Positions 38,410 through 48,299 of a DNA stretch of 64,000 bases are shown in pieces; the stretch's first letter is position 1, and each line of letters opens with the position of its first letter. Source of the stretch: Advenella kashmirensis WT001 (lineage in GTDB: Bacteria > Pseudomonadota > Gammaproteobacteria > Burkholderiales > Burkholderiaceae_B); NCBI RefSeq assembly GCF_000219915.2, contig NC_017964.1:2790001-2854000 (forward strand). Reading direction: 5' to 3'. The notes beneath the pieces were generated by a model, which ran no database searches, was not told the origin of the DNA, and was given only the letters and a program-made list of their open reading frames with translations. A program made the translations under genes and the position numbers.

Positions 38410-40566
38410 TTACGATACTGCGTCATCGCCCGCCGGTAGTGCGATCTCCTTTGCATGGGTCTGGAGAAAGGCGGTTGCCTCGTCAAGCTTGCGCGTACGA
38501 CGAAACGGCGGCAGACCGCGCCACAATAGTTTTCCATAGGGTTTCTCAACCAGGCGCCGATCCCCGACCACCAGCAGCCCCCAATCCTTTTCGGTGCGAA
38601 TCAGTCGACCTGCACCCTGCTTCAAGGCAATGGCGGCGCTGGGCAATTGGTATTCAAAAAACGGGTTGCCGCCGGACTCGCGACAGGCTTTGATACGGGC
38701 TTCAAGCACCGGATCATCGGGTGGCGCAAAAGGCAGTTTGTCAATCGCCACCAGGGTAAGCATATCGCCCGGTAAATCTATTCCTTCCCAGAAACTGGCG
38801 CTGCCGACCAGCACGGCGTTCTTCAGTTGGCGAAACTGTTCCAGCAAAGTGCCACGCGAGCTTTCCCCCTGGCGCAATACCGGTCGTTCAATGAAATGCG
38901 TATCAAAGGCCTCCAGCAGCAAGGCCGATATATTGTCGACTGCGCGCAAGGTTGTGCACAATACCAGCACACCACCCGGGCTGGCCTGGATTAACGGGAT
39001 CAGCGTTGTCACAAACTGCTTCTGAAAATCGGGTGACTGCGGCTCGGGCAGATGATCAGGCACATACAGCATGGCGTGGTCCTGGTAATCAAAAGGCGAC
39101 TCCCATCTTTCGGTACGGGCGCCATAGAGCCCGAGCTGACGGGTGTAGTGCGAAAAATCCTTGTAGACCGACAAGGTGGCAGAGGTAAAAATCCAGGCCT
39201 GATCCTTGCGCCGCTGGCGCGAGAAAGCATCAGCAACCGACAACGGCGCCATTTGCAGACGAAAATGGTGCAGCCCCACCTCGACCCAGCGCACCAGCTG
39301 TTCGGTCACCACGTTACCGGCTTTGGATTCAGCCGCCTGTCCTGTTCGCGGCATCGCATTAACAGCCGGTTCAGCGTTGTCGCGGGTCACGCCTTCCGGC
39401 AGAATAACCGGTTGCGACCAGCGGTACAGTCGTGCACACAATTCCGTGCCCGACTTTGCCGCAGTCGCCAGATCGGGATGGCGCTCCTGCACAGCAGTGA
39501 GCATGCCCGTGAGCGTAACCAGCTCATCGTAAAGCTTATTCAGAATATCAAAAAACCGATCAGCTTCGGGAATCTGCTCAAAGGTCGCCTTGCGTCCGGG
39601 CATTTTTTCTATGGGCGCCGCCACCAGGCGCAGGTCTTTCACATAATAAGATACCCGTTGGCAGGCTTCGGTCCATTTGGCGCTGTCACGCGCATACGCC
39701 AGCGCCGCCACTTCGGCAGATTTCAGAAAATCGGTGATATTGCCCGAATAGACCACATCGCCCATAAAACGCGTGGCCGTGTCGGGCAACTGGTGCGCTT
39801 CATCGAATACCACTGCATCGGCGGCCGGCAACAGGTCTGTAATGCCTTCCTCCCGCAACACCAGATCGGCAAAAAACAGGGCGTGGTTAATGACGACAAC
39901 ATCGGCTTCCTGCGCCTGCCGGCGTGCCTTGAGCAAAAAGCACTCCTTGACGTTGGGGCAGTCCTGACCAAGACAGTTTTCCCGGGTCGAGGTTACCCGG
40001 TTCCAGATATCGGCGTCTTCCGGCACCTGACCACAATCGGTTTTGTCACCGGAGCGCGAGCGGGTTGCGAATACGCGGATTTGCCGCAACTGGGAGATTT
40101 CATCCCTGGACTTGAGCGCGCGCTCGTCCTGCTCCAGCCGATCCAGATGATAATGACAGACGTAATTGCTTCTGCCCTTGAGCAACGCGACCTGAACCGG
40201 CAGCGCCAGGGCATCACGAACCCGTGGGACATCTTTGGTGAACAGCTGATCCTGCAAGGTCCGGGTGCCGGTGGAGATCAGCACTTTGCCGCCCGACAGA
40301 AACGCCGGAATCAGATAGGCCCAGGTTTTACCGGTGCCGGTGCCGGCCTCGGCCACCAACACCGAATGCGAGGCAATCGTTTCATCGACGGCCTGCGCCA
40401 GCTGGATCTGCGCGTCGCGCAGCGTATAGCCGGGCACCGCTGCCGCCAGCGGTCCCTCCTGACCAAACCAGTCGGAAATATCAAAATCAAGTACTCGCAC
40501 AACGTTTCCTACGACCTCGCCTTGCGGCATTACATGTGGCATCATACTCCAGTTCTGCTGCGCCAA
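38410..40566 (-). CDS. dinG: DinG/XPD-family ATP-dependent DNA helicase
   Basis: Superfamily 2 helicase of 718 residues with an iron-sulfur domain. Walker A is VLVAEAGTGTGKTWAYLIPA; motif II is AVVFDEAHQLPDTATRF. The four iron-sulfur Cys are consistent with SNYVCHYHLDRLEQ and the cluster ENCLGQDCPNVKECFLLKAR. The C-terminal helicase half includes VLVLCTTLRAVDNISALLLE, SASFWEGIDLPGDMLTLVAI and QGAGRLIRTEKDWGLLVVGD. It unwinds R-loops, D-loops and G-quadruplex structures in DNA repair. YoaA-type is an alternative name for close relatives. It is convergent with bamD and divergent from tex; the frame is intact. Confidence 0.92.
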   Translation of the reverse strand: MAQQNWSMMPHVMPQGEVVGNVVRVLDFDISDWFGQEGPLAAAVPGYTLRDAQIQLAQAVDETIASHSVLVAEAGTGTGKTWAYLIPAFLSGGKVLISTGTRTLQDQLFTKDVPRVRDALALPVQVALLKGRSNYVCHYHLDRLEQDERALKSRDEISQLRQIRVFATRSRSGDKTDCGQVPEDADIWNRVTSTRENCLGQDCPNVKECFLLKARRQAQEADVVVINHALFFADLVLREEGITDLLPAADAVVFDEAHQLPDTATRFMGDVVYSGNITDFLKSAEVAALAYARDSAKWTEACQRVSYYVKDLRLVAAPIEKMPGRKATFEQIPEADRFFDILNKLYDELVTLTGMLTAVQERHPDLATAAKSGTELCARLYRWSQPVILPEGVTRDNAEPAVNAMPRTGQAAESKAGNVVTEQLVRWVEVGLHHFRLQMAPLSVADAFSRQRRKDQAWIFTSATLSVYKDFSHYTRQLGLYGARTERWESPFDYQDHAMLYVPDHLPEPQSPDFQKQFVTTLIPLIQASPGGVLVLCTTLRAVDNISALLLEAFDTHFIERPVLRQGESSRGTLLEQFRQLKNAVLVGSASFWEGIDLPGDMLTLVAIDKLPFAPPDDPVLEARIKACRESGGNPFFEYQLPSAAIALKQGAGRLIRTEKDWGLLVVGDRRLVEKPYGKLLWRGLPPFRRTRKLDEATAFLQTHAKEIALPAGDDAVS

Positions 40567-40618
40567 CCGCGATGCTTATGGCACAATGTCGCGTTAAGTT
40601 TAATTATTACCGTTAAGT

Positions 40619-42994
40619 ATGAACGCATCCTCTCCTTCTGTTACTGCCTCTTCCCCGCTGGTTGACCCGGCGCGCATTATTGCATTGCTGGCTGCCGAAC
40701 TCAATGTTCGTGCCAGCCAGATCGAAGCGACCGTTTCGCTGCTTGACGACGGGGCGACCGTTCCGTTTATCGCGCGCTATCGCAAGGAAGCCACCGGCGG
40801 CCTGGACGACACCGTATTGCGTAACCTGGAAGTGCGACTGGCCTATGTCAGGGAACTGGAGTCGCGCCGCGCCGCCGTGCTCGAATCCATTGGCGGTCAG
40901 GGCAAGCTTACGCCCGAGCTGAGCGAAGCCATCGCAGCGGCCGACACCAAGCAGCGCCTGGAAGACCTGTACGCACCCTTCAAGCCCAAGCGCCGCACCC
41001 GCGCCCAGATCGCCCGGGAAGCCGGCCTGCAACCGCTGGCCGACCTGTTGCTGACCGAGAGCAATGCCGATCCGCTAGTTGCGGCCCAGGACTATGTCAA
41101 TGAAGAGCTGGGCGTCAAAGATACCCGCGCTGCACTGGATGGCGCACGGGACATTCTGGCCGAACAGTTCTCCGAGAATGCAGACCTGGTTGCCAATATG
41201 CGCGACTACCTGGGCCAGCATGGCTTTCTGTACTCCAAGGTTATTGAAGGCAAAGAAGAGGAAGGCGCCAATTTTCGTGACTGGTTCGATTTTCGCGAAT
41301 CCATCCGTAGCCTGCCCTCGCATCGCGTATTGGCCCTGTTGCGCGGTCGCCAGCAAGGGGCGCTGGATTTGCGCATCGGCCTGAGCGACGAACAGGATGC
41401 GCTGGTACCTCATCCTTGTGTAGAACGCATCAGCCGTTTTCTGGAACTGGATGCCGATTATTCCCCCGCAGCCAACGCCCGTGGCAAATGGCTGGCCGAC
41501 GTAGCACGCTGGACATGGCGCGTGAAAATGCTCACCGCCTTCGAATCCGAATTCATCACCAAACTGCGCGAAGAGGCCGAGGCCGAAGCCATTCGCGTTT
41601 TTGCTGCAAACCTGAAAGATTTGCTGCTGGCAGCGCCGGCCGGCCCCAAATCAGTGCTGGGCCTGGACCCGGGCATTCGTACTGGCGTCAAGGTGGCCGC
41701 CATCGACAAAACCGGCAAAGTGCTCGATACCGCCACCATCTATCCCTTTGAGCCACGGCGCGATCGTAACGGATCTCTGGCCACGCTGGCAGCCCTCGTC
41801 AACAAACACAAGATTGAACTGATTGCCATCGGTAACGGTACAGCCTCGCGCGAGACCGAGAAGCTGGCCGCCGAGCTGATCGAAGCCCTGCCCAATGCGG
41901 GACTGCGCAAAATCGTTGTCTCCGAAGCCGGTGCTTCTGTGTATTCGGCCTCGGAACTGGCTGCCAAGGAATTTCCCGACATGGATGTGAGCCTGCGCGG
42001 TGCGGTGTCCATTGCCCGCCGCCTGCAGGATCCCCTGGCCGAACTGGTAAAAATCGAGCCCAAGGCTATCGGTGTCGGCCAGTACCAGCACGATATCAAC
42101 CAGCGGGAGCTGGCACGTTCACTGGATACCGTTATCGAGGATTGCGTGAACGCGGTGGGCGTCGATGTAAACACGGCCTCGGCCGCCCTGCTCTCACGGG
42201 TATCAGGCCTGAACTCCACGCTGGCCCGCAATATCGTCGATTGGCGTGACCAGAATGGCGCATTCCCAACGCGTAAAACCCTGATGGACGTTTCGCGATT
42301 CGGTGCCAAGGCCTTCGAACAGGCAGCCGGCTTTCTGCGCATCCAGAACGGCGACAACCCGCTGGATGCCTCTGCCGTTCACCCCGAAGCGTATCCTGTC
42401 GTCGAGCGCATCCTGGATAAAATCCGCAAGGATGTCAAAACGGTCATGGGTAACAAGGAAGCGCTAAGCGGACTGTCTCCGAACGAATTCACCGATGAAC
42501 GCTTCGGCCTGCCCACCGTGAAAGACATTTTCCTGGAATTGGAAAAGCCAGGGCGTGACCCCCGCCCCGAGTTCAAGACCGTCACTTTCCAGGAAGGCGT
42601 CGAAACGATCAAGGATTTGTCAGAAGGCATGATTCTGGATGGCGTGGTCACCAACGTCGCCAATTTCGGCGCGTTTGTAGACATTGGCGTGCACCAGGAC
42701 GGCCTGGTGCATATTTCCGCCCTGTCCGACACGTTTGTGAAAGATCCGCGGGACGTGGTTCGCGTGGGCCAGACCGTCAAAGTCAAGGTGCAGGAAGTGG
42801 ACGTGGCGCGTAATCGTATCGGCCTGACCATGAGGCTGAACGACGATACCGGGCCTGTGGCGCGACGCGACTCACGGCCGGGCGCGGCTGCGCCAAGATC
42901 AAACGGTGGCGGGCGACAACCGGCGCGCAATCAGGCGCCGGCGGCCACATCCATGAACGCCATGGCCGCTGCATTTGCCAAACTTAAAAAATAG
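40619..42994 (+). CDS. tex: RNA-binding transcriptional accessory protein Tex
   Basis: A 791-residue protein of the Tex/Spt6 family. Seen in order: an N-terminal HTH-like domain ([20 protein letters not shown] and [10 protein letters not shown]), a YqgF/RNase H-like domain ([20 protein letters not shown]), a helix-hairpin-helix region ([20 protein letters not shown]) and a C-terminal S1 domain ([38 protein letters not shown]). A Gly/Pro/Ala-rich tail follows. It affects transcription and toxin expression in Bordetella and other bacteria. It is divergent from dinG with about 50 bases between starts and ends with a strong hairpin. Confidence 0.96.
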   Translation: MNASSPSVTASSPLVDPARIIALLAAELNVRASQIEATVSLLDDGATVPFIARYRKEATGGLDDTVLRNLEVRLAYVRELESRRAAVLESIGGQGKLTPELSEAIAAADTKQRLEDLYAPFKPKRRTRAQIAREAGLQPLADLLLTESNADPLVAAQDYVNEELGVKDTRAALDGARDILAEQFSENADLVANMRDYLGQHGFLYSKVIEGKEEEGANFRDWFDFRESIRSLPSHRVLALLRGRQQGALDLRIGLSDEQDALVPHPCVERISRFLELDADYSPAANARGKWLADVARWTWRVKMLTAFESEFITKLREEAEAEAIRVFAANLKDLLLAAPAGPKSVLGLDPGIRTGVKVAAIDKTGKVLDTATIYPFEPRRDRNGSLATLAALVNKHKIELIAIGNGTASRETEKLAAELIEALPNAGLRKIVVSEAGASVYSASELAAKEFPDMDVSLRGAVSIARRLQDPLAELVKIEPKAIGVGQYQHDINQRELARSLDTVIEDCVNAVGVDVNTASAALLSRVSGLNSTLARNIVDWRDQNGAFPTRKTLMDVSRFGAKAFEQAAGFLRIQNGDNPLDASAVHPEAYPVVERILDKIRKDVKTVMGNKEALSGLSPNEFTDERFGLPTVKDIFLELEKPGRDPRPEFKTVTFQEGVETIKDLSEGMILDGVVTNVANFGAFVDIGVHQDGLVHISALSDTFVKDPRDVVRVGQTVKVKVQEVDVARNRIGLTMRLNDDTGPVARRDSRPGAAAPRSNGGGRQPARNQAPAATSMNAMAAAFAKLKK

Positions 42995-43007
42995 AAGATA
43001 AAAGACT

Positions 43008-43032
43008 GCGGCCCGTTTACATAACGGGCCGC
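43008..43032. terminator. hairpin terminator between tex and the third Bug gene
   Basis: GCGGCCCGTT and AACGGGCCGC form a perfect 10-bp stem with a 5-base loop, 13 bases after the tex stop. On the minus strand a T-rich tail (AGTCTTTTATC) follows, so it suits the convergent Bug gene best and may work for both. Confidence 0.8.
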
Positions 43033-43084
43033 GATCAGATGGGTTAGTTGGCAGATCAGTTAGCGCTTACGCCCAGTTTGGTAA

Positions 43085-44022
43085 TCAGGCACCCCAGCGA
43101 TCCACCTCGTCATTGATGAATGAGCCAAATTGCTCTGGGGTCATCTCCTGCGGAATAGCGCCCAGATTTGCCAGTTGTTTCTGCACATCGGGTTTGGCTA
43201 CCACTTTGAGAATCGCCTTATTGAGCAAGGCCACGTCTTCCTTGGGCATTTGAGCCGGGGCCAATACGCCGAACCACGACGAAATATCAAAGTCCTTGAA
43301 GCCTTCCTCGATCATCGTGGGCAATTGGGGCGCCACTGCCGATTTTTCCTTGCTGGTCACCGCCAGCGCCTTGAGCTTGCCGGAACTGACAAACGGCCAG
43401 GCCGACGGCATATTATCAAACTCCATTAGTACGTCGCCGGACATCACTGCGGTCAGGCCTGGCGCGCTGCCCTTGAACGGCACATGCAGAACCTGGGTTC
43501 CGGCATCCTGATTCAGTTGTTCGCCACACAGGAACTGCGAGGAACCAACACCTGAAGAAGCATAGGTGGCCTTGTCCTTGTTCTTTTTGATGTATTCAAC
43601 CAGTTCTTTCACATTATTGACCGGCAGCTTGGGATTGACCACCAGCACGTTGGGCACTTTGGCAATCAGGCGACCGGCGCAAAATCCTTTTTCAGATCAT
43701 AGTTCAGCTTCTTGAACAACGTGGCATTAACTGAACTGGCAATGGTCGTGACGATAAGCGTGTAGCCATCGGGTTTGGCGCGGGCAACGTCCGTCATGGC
43801 AATATTGTTGCTGGCGCCCGGTTTGTTTTCCACCACAAAACTCTGCTTGAGCTCATCGCTCAATCCCTTGGCAACAATCCGCGCCACCAGGTCTGTGGTG
43901 CCGCCAGGCGTGTAGCCAACCAGTACCTTGACCGGTTGTGCATCCGGATAGGCTGCGCTGGCGCTGCCGGCAATCCCCAAAGCCAGAATCATGGCGCTGA
44001 CTGTTTTGCTGAAATTTATCAT
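43085..44022 (-). CDS. Bug-family TTT substrate-binding protein (third copy; one frameshift)
   Basis: Periplasmic receptor of about 312 residues after repair. The signal peptide is MINFSKTVSAMILALGIAGS followed by ASAAYP (ATG at 44022). Signatures are VKVLVGYTPGGTTDLVARIV, VENKPGASNNIAMTDVARAK with PDGYTLIV, VLHVPFKGSAPGLTAVMSGD and APQLPTMIEEGFKDFDISSW. The frame breaks at about 43670 (GTCGCCTGATT for GTCGGCCTGATT), which creates a TGA; it continues LIAKVPNVLVVNPKLPVNNV. It is followed on the other side by the DapA-family gene in the same orientation, and a fourth Bug protein is divergent, so this is a small uptake-and-cleavage locus. Confidence 0.88.
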
Positions 44023-44216
44023 CCTCGTCTCCGTTGTTGGCGGGCTGCATGCCCCCGTTGTGTAGATTAAAATCTGTATATTGAAAGCGTTACAAGCGCG
44101 GCGCCCAATGTCGTCCTGCTGCGTTGGCTTTCCCGTATGATCATTGTGCCAGCACGATGTTGCAGTCATCCGGTCGAACTACGGATAACAACAGGTCCGC
44201 CTGGCCCAATAGTAAA

Positions 44217-45167
44217 TCAAGCACAGCTTTCCTGGGTATTTTCCACCAGCAAACTGCGTCCCCAGGTGGCCAGTTGACGAGCGACCGGCCCGACCTGCTG
44301 CACCTCATTTTCGGTCAATCCAGAGAACATCGGCAAGATCGGCCCCATATCGGCAATGCCGGCCAATGTCACGCCGTCGTGCAGGACCCGGATCGGGTTG
44401 ATGCCATCGCGCAGCGCTTCAAACGCCATGTATGGCGCGCGCAAGGTGCGCGCGGTCGCCGTATCGTTCGCCTGCATTGCGCGCAACAGACCCATCGAAC
44501 CGGCAGGCGCCAGGCACACCGAACCACTGGTAAAGGTTTTCAGGCCAAAATGCGCCATATGATCAATGGCCGGCGTCTCGCCAATGCCACTGACAATCAG
44601 CTCGGGACTGACGCAGGAAAGAATGGAACGCAGATACGGATCATCGGTAGGATCGCGCCGCACCACTGCATATTTGAAACTCACAATCCGCCCTTCTTCA
44701 ACCAGGCTGGCCATGGTTTCGGCAGGCAGATAATTATCGGACTTGATGTAAACCACGATTTTGTCGCCGAACGCATCTGAAAAATAACGAATGCCGTCAG
44801 CCAGCCCCTGCTGCGTATAAGGAAACGTCATTGGCAAAAGCATTGCCGTGGGGAAGTCAAAGCCACGCAAAATCGCGGTCTGGTCGCGCATTTTCCCAAA
44901 ATCGGGACCAACCGAAGGCAGCACCCACATATCGGATTGGGCCAGTTCGGCCAGTTGCGCCACCGTATCGGCGTAATCATTGACGCCCAGATGATAGAAA
45001 TTGGCATTGCCGCCGTACATCACCGTACGCACACCACCTTCATAAAGATGAGATAACAAGGCCCGATTAGCAGATTTGTTCAGACGATATTCCGTGTCGC
45101 GCGCCAAAGGCGGTACTGCAATCACGGAGCGTTGGAGATCCTGGGATGAAACTGGCGATATTTTCAT
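44217..45167 (-). CDS. dihydrodipicolinate synthase (DapA)-family aldolase/lyase
   Basis: Class I aldolase superfamily member of about 316 residues (MKISPVSSQDLQRSVIAVPP, ATG at 45167). Family features are SHLYEGGVRTVMYGGNANFY, PSVGPDFGKMRDQTAILRGF, AMLLPMTFPYTQQGLADGIR and VVYIKSDNYL. The Schiff-base lysine is probably that of RIVSFKYAVVRRDPTDDPYL. The true DapA motifs are divergent, so it is more likely a catabolic lyase (for a 2-oxo sugar acid or similar) than a lysine-biosynthesis enzyme. Bug proteins on both sides support a role in carboxylate catabolism. Confidence 0.85.
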   Translation of the reverse strand: MKISPVSSQDLQRSVIAVPPLARDTEYRLNKSANRALLSHLYEGGVRTVMYGGNANFYHLGVNDYADTVAQLAELAQSDMWVLPSVGPDFGKMRDQTAILRGFDFPTAMLLPMTFPYTQQGLADGIRYFSDAFGDKIVVYIKSDNYLPAETMASLVEEGRIVSFKYAVVRRDPTDDPYLRSILSCVSPELIVSGIGETPAIDHMAHFGLKTFTSGSVCLAPAGSMGLLRAMQANDTATARTLRAPYMAFEALRDGINPIRVLHDGVTLAGIADMGPILPMFSGLTENEVQQVGPVARQLATWGRSLLVENTQESCA

Positions 45168-45233
45168 TTGCAATCCTGCTGTAGAGAAGTGACCCGTAAG
45201 TTGATTTGATATTTCATTTGACTTTATACCGAT

Positions 45234-45265
45234 GTATAAATATAGTTGTCATACAAGTATAAATA
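45234..45265. promoter_or_regulatory. repeat/dyad cluster in the DapA-Bug divergent region
   Basis: GTATAAATA occurs twice (45234-45242 and 45257-45265) around the imperfect palindrome TTGTCATACAA (45246-45256). This lies 50-80 bases before the start of the fourth Bug gene and a similar distance from the DapA-like gene. It resembles operators of GntR/FadR-type regulators, but no such regulator is encoded nearby. Confidence 0.4.
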
Positions 45266-45314
45266 ACATCAGACATCTTATCTTAACAGAATAATATTGA
45301 CGGAGACAAAACGT

Positions 45315-46277
45315 ATGATTGAGAAAGTGATCGCGGGTGCACTTGCAACAACATTGATGGTAGCGGGACCGGCACTGGCAGCCTATCCGGACAAACCAGT
45401 AAGAATTATTGTGCCCTTCGTGCCGGGCGGCTCTTCGGATATCACCGCACGCGCCATCGCACCGGGAATGGAAAAAGTGCTGGGCCAGACAGTCATCGTC
45501 GAAAACAAGCCGGGTGCCAACGGTGCCATTGCCGCACAGGAATTGAAAAACGCCAAGCCCGATGGCTACACCTTGATGGTTGGCTCTATCGGCACCTTTG
45601 CCATTAACGAAGGGCTTTATAAAAAACTGGCTTACAAGCCCAGTGAAGACTTCGATTACGTGAGTCAACTGGTGCGCAATCCGAATGTGCTGGTGGTATC
45701 CTCGAAAATTCCGGTAAAAACCGTGGCCGAACTGATCGAGTATGCGGGCAAACATCCTGACCAAATTTCCTATGCCTCTTCCGGCACGGGTTCGTCTGAC
45801 CATTTGTCAGCGGTGATGTTCCGACAGCGCAGCAACACCACGGGCATCGATGTCCCTTACAAAGGCGGTGCAGCAGCAATTGCCGACTTGCTGGGTGCGC
45901 AGGTCGATGTGTCATTCCAGAACCTGGGGGCTGTACTGACACACGTGCAAAGCGGCAAACTCAAGGCGCTAGCAATTACCGGTGCGCAGCGCTCTCCGGA
46001 GCTGCCCGATACGCCAACCATGGCTGAATCTGGCATAAAGAACATGGTCGTGTACTCCTGGCAAGGGGTTGCCGCGCCAACGGGCACACCCAAAGACGTC
46101 ATAGACAAATTGCACCAGGCAGTCAGCGAAAGTCTGAAGCAGCCGCGCACGCAGGAAACCATGAAAAAACTGGGCTTCACGGTCGTGGGCAATAATCCGG
46201 ACGAATTTACCCAATTCCAGAAGGAAGAAGTAAGCAAGTGGAAAGAAGTGATCAAGTCAGCCGGGCTGAGCCAATAG
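45315..46277 (+). CDS. Bug-family TTT substrate-binding protein (fourth copy)
   Basis: Periplasmic receptor of 320 residues from the ATG at 45315, with GGAG 9 bases upstream. The signal peptide is MIEKVIAGALATTLMVAGPA followed by LAAYP. Signatures are VRIIVPFVPGGSSDITARAI, VENKPGANGAIAAQELKNAK with PDGYTLMV, GIDVPYKGGAAAIADLLGAQ and SPELPDTPTMAESGIKNMVV. An SDITAR motif replaces the usual TD-x-x-AR. It is divergent from the DapA-family gene and has a clear hairpin terminator, so it forms its own transcript. No membrane TctA/TctB partner is present. Confidence 0.93.
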   Translation: MIEKVIAGALATTLMVAGPALAAYPDKPVRIIVPFVPGGSSDITARAIAPGMEKVLGQTVIVENKPGANGAIAAQELKNAKPDGYTLMVGSIGTFAINEGLYKKLAYKPSEDFDYVSQLVRNPNVLVVSSKIPVKTVAELIEYAGKHPDQISYASSGTGSSDHLSAVMFRQRSNTTGIDVPYKGGAAAIADLLGAQVDVSFQNLGAVLTHVQSGKLKALAITGAQRSPELPDTPTMAESGIKNMVVYSWQGVAAPTGTPKDVIDKLHQAVSESLKQPRTQETMKKLGFTVVGNNPDEFTQFQKEEVSKWKEVIKSAGLSQ

Positions 46278-46287
46278 AAGCCAAATA

Positions 46288-46325
46288 GCAGATGCAATAA
46301 CAGCGTATATTGCATCTGCATTGTG
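46288..46325 (+). terminator. hairpin terminator of the fourth Bug gene
   Basis: GCAGATGCAATA (46288-46299) and TATTGCATCTGC (46308-46319) form a perfect 12-bp stem with an 8-base loop, 10 bases after the Bug stop. The downstream T-run is short (ATTGTG). Confidence 0.7.
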
Positions 46326-46496
46326 CCAGTTCGCACCAACAAAATGGGTGTCAGTTTACCGGTGCCAATGGCGTGCCGTGACTGCCGGCCGACACGTATA
46401 TGGCATCCGCAGTACTCCCCGGTATCTATTGCACGCGCCTGTGCTTCTGCGCGGATCGGCTTGTCCGACTGAACCTGCTCCCCGCCACCTCACTAT

Positions 46497-48299
46497 TCAA
46501 ACATCGGTGCCTTCATCCGTTGCAGCAAACTGCATGGCCCACATACGCGCGTACACGCCATTGGCCTGCAACAGCCTGACATGAGAGCCTTGCTCGACCA
46601 CCCTGCCCTGATCCATGACCAGAACTCTATCGGCTTCCACGATCGTGGACAGGCGGTGGGCGATAATCATGGTGCTGCGGCCCTTGGTGATTTTGTACAG
46701 TTCATCCTGAATCGCTCTTTCGGTGCGTGTATCCAGCGCACTGGTTGCTTCATCCAGCACCAGGATGGGCGGGTTTTTCAGAATGGTGCGGGCAATGGCC
46801 ACGCGCTGCTTTTCGCCCCCGGACAATTTCAGACCACGCTCGCCCACCTGCGTGTCATAACCCTCGGGCAACGACATCACAAATTCGTGAATGCTGGCAG
46901 CCCGGGCGGCTTCCAGCACTTCTTCCCGTGTTGCATCAGGACGCCCATAGGCAATGTTGTAATAAATACTGTTATTGAACAAAACCGTGTCCTGCGGCAC
47001 GATCCCGATATGCTGGCGCAGACTCAGTTGCGTGTACTCCCGGATATCACGACCGTTGATCGTGATCCGTCCTGAAGTAACGTCATAGAAGCGAAACAGC
47101 AACCGCGCCAGCGTAGATTTGCCGGCGCCCGAGGTGCCAACCACGGCAACCGTTTCGCCCGCAGCAATCGTAAAATTCACGTCATGCAATATCTGCCTTT
47201 CCGGTTCATAGGCAAAACCCACATGATCAAAGCGAATTTCTGCATCGCGCGTGTCCAGGGGCACACTCTGTGGCGTGTCTTCAATTTCCTGGTGCTGATC
47301 AAGAATACCGAACATGCGCTCCATATCCGACAGGGAGTTCTTGATTTCACGATAGATGAATCCCAGAAAATTGAGCGGTGCATACAGCTGCGTCAGATAG
47401 GCAGAAATAAGGACAATATCTCCCACCGTCATCTGGCCGGTCGTCACCCGTCCGGCCGCCATCCACAACAGGACCACCATGCCAAGCGTGATAATGACGC
47501 CCTGGCCGGCATTCAGCAGGTTCAGCGATATCTGGTTTTTAACTGCCGAGTCTACCCAACTGCCCAGATTGCTATCGTAGCGATGGATCTCATACGATTC
47601 GTTATTGAAATACTTGACGGTTTCATAATTGATCAGCGCGTCGATCGCCTGTGTGTTGGCCATGCTGTCCAGGCTGTTCATGCGCCGGCGCATGACCATG
47701 CGCCGCTCCGTGACCACAAGTGTGAATACGATATAGGCAGCGATGGTGGCCAGGATGACAACAGCAAACCAGATATCATAGCGAACCAGTAAAATGACCA
47801 TGACCATGGTCAGTTCAAGCAAGGTCGGCAGAATATTGAACAAGGTAAAGTTAAGCAGGAAACCAATACCCTTGGTGCCCCGATCCATGTCGCGACTGAG
47901 GCCGCCAGTCTGTCGCTCCAGGTGATAGCGGATGGAAAGACCGAAAAGATGCGTAAAGATTGTGGTGGCAATACGCTGTATTGAGCCCTGCGTGACCTTG
48001 GAAAACAGGGCGTCACGCAACTCTGAAAAGATACTGCTGGAGATACGGGCAAAGCCGTAGGCCAGCAGCGCGGCAGCCGGCAACATCAGCGCCGTTCCGG
48101 GCAGGCTGAGCTGGTCGACAATGTCCTTGAGGTATACAGGCAGCATGACGCTGGCCACTTTGGCGATCACAAGGCAGGCTAGCGCGGCCATCACCCGCCA
48201 CTTGAACATCCAGATATAGGGCAGCAATGAAACAATGACGCCAAATCCTTTTTTTCTTGCTGCACGTGATGCATCTGCCTGCGTTTTGCTATTTTCCAT
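46497..48299 (-). CDS. Atm1/HMT-type ABC exporter (fused permease and ATPase)
   Basis: ABC half-transporter of about 600 residues. The N-terminal part has six membrane helices (IWMFKWRVMAALACLVIAKV, LLNFTLFNILPTLLELTMVM, AGQGVIITLGMVVLLWMAAG). The ATPase half has Walker A VVGTSGAGKSTLARLLFRFY, signature KLSGGEKQRVAIARTILKNP and Walker B ILVLDEATSALD. TGGLSRDMDRGTKGIGFLL with LERQ is typical of Atm1 proteins, which export glutathione conjugates or metal-thiol complexes. The start lies inside the ddpF end (ATG 48299 or 48308), so it is translationally tied to the ddp operon. The open frame further upstream overlaps ddpF and is not real. Confidence 0.92.
   Translation of the reverse strand: MENSKTQADASRAARKKGFGVIVSLLPYIWMFKWRVMAALACLVIAKVASVMLPVYLKDIVDQLSLPGTALMLPAAALLAYGFARISSSIFSELRDALFSKVTQGSIQRIATTIFTHLFGLSIRYHLERQTGGLSRDMDRGTKGIGFLLNFTLFNILPTLLELTMVMVILLVRYDIWFAVVILATIAAYIVFTLVVTERRMVMRRRMNSLDSMANTQAIDALINYETVKYFNNESYEIHRYDSNLGSWVDSAVKNQISLNLLNAGQGVIITLGMVVLLWMAAGRVTTGQMTVGDIVLISAYLTQLYAPLNFLGFIYREIKNSLSDMERMFGILDQHQEIEDTPQSVPLDTRDAEIRFDHVGFAYEPERQILHDVNFTIAAGETVAVVGTSGAGKSTLARLLFRFYDVTSGRITINGRDIREYTQLSLRQHIGIVPQDTVLFNNSIYYNIAYGRPDATREEVLEAARAASIHEFVMSLPEGYDTQVGERGLKLSGGEKQRVAIARTILKNPPILVLDEATSALDTRTERAIQDELYKITKGRSTMIIAHRLSTIVEADRVLVMDQGRVVEQGSHVRLLQANGVYARMWAMQFAATDEGTDV

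Noticed and set aside
39052..40665. 537-residue plus-strand open frame
   Set aside because: Antisense to dinG with no domain character; dinG has all its helicase and iron-sulfur motifs.
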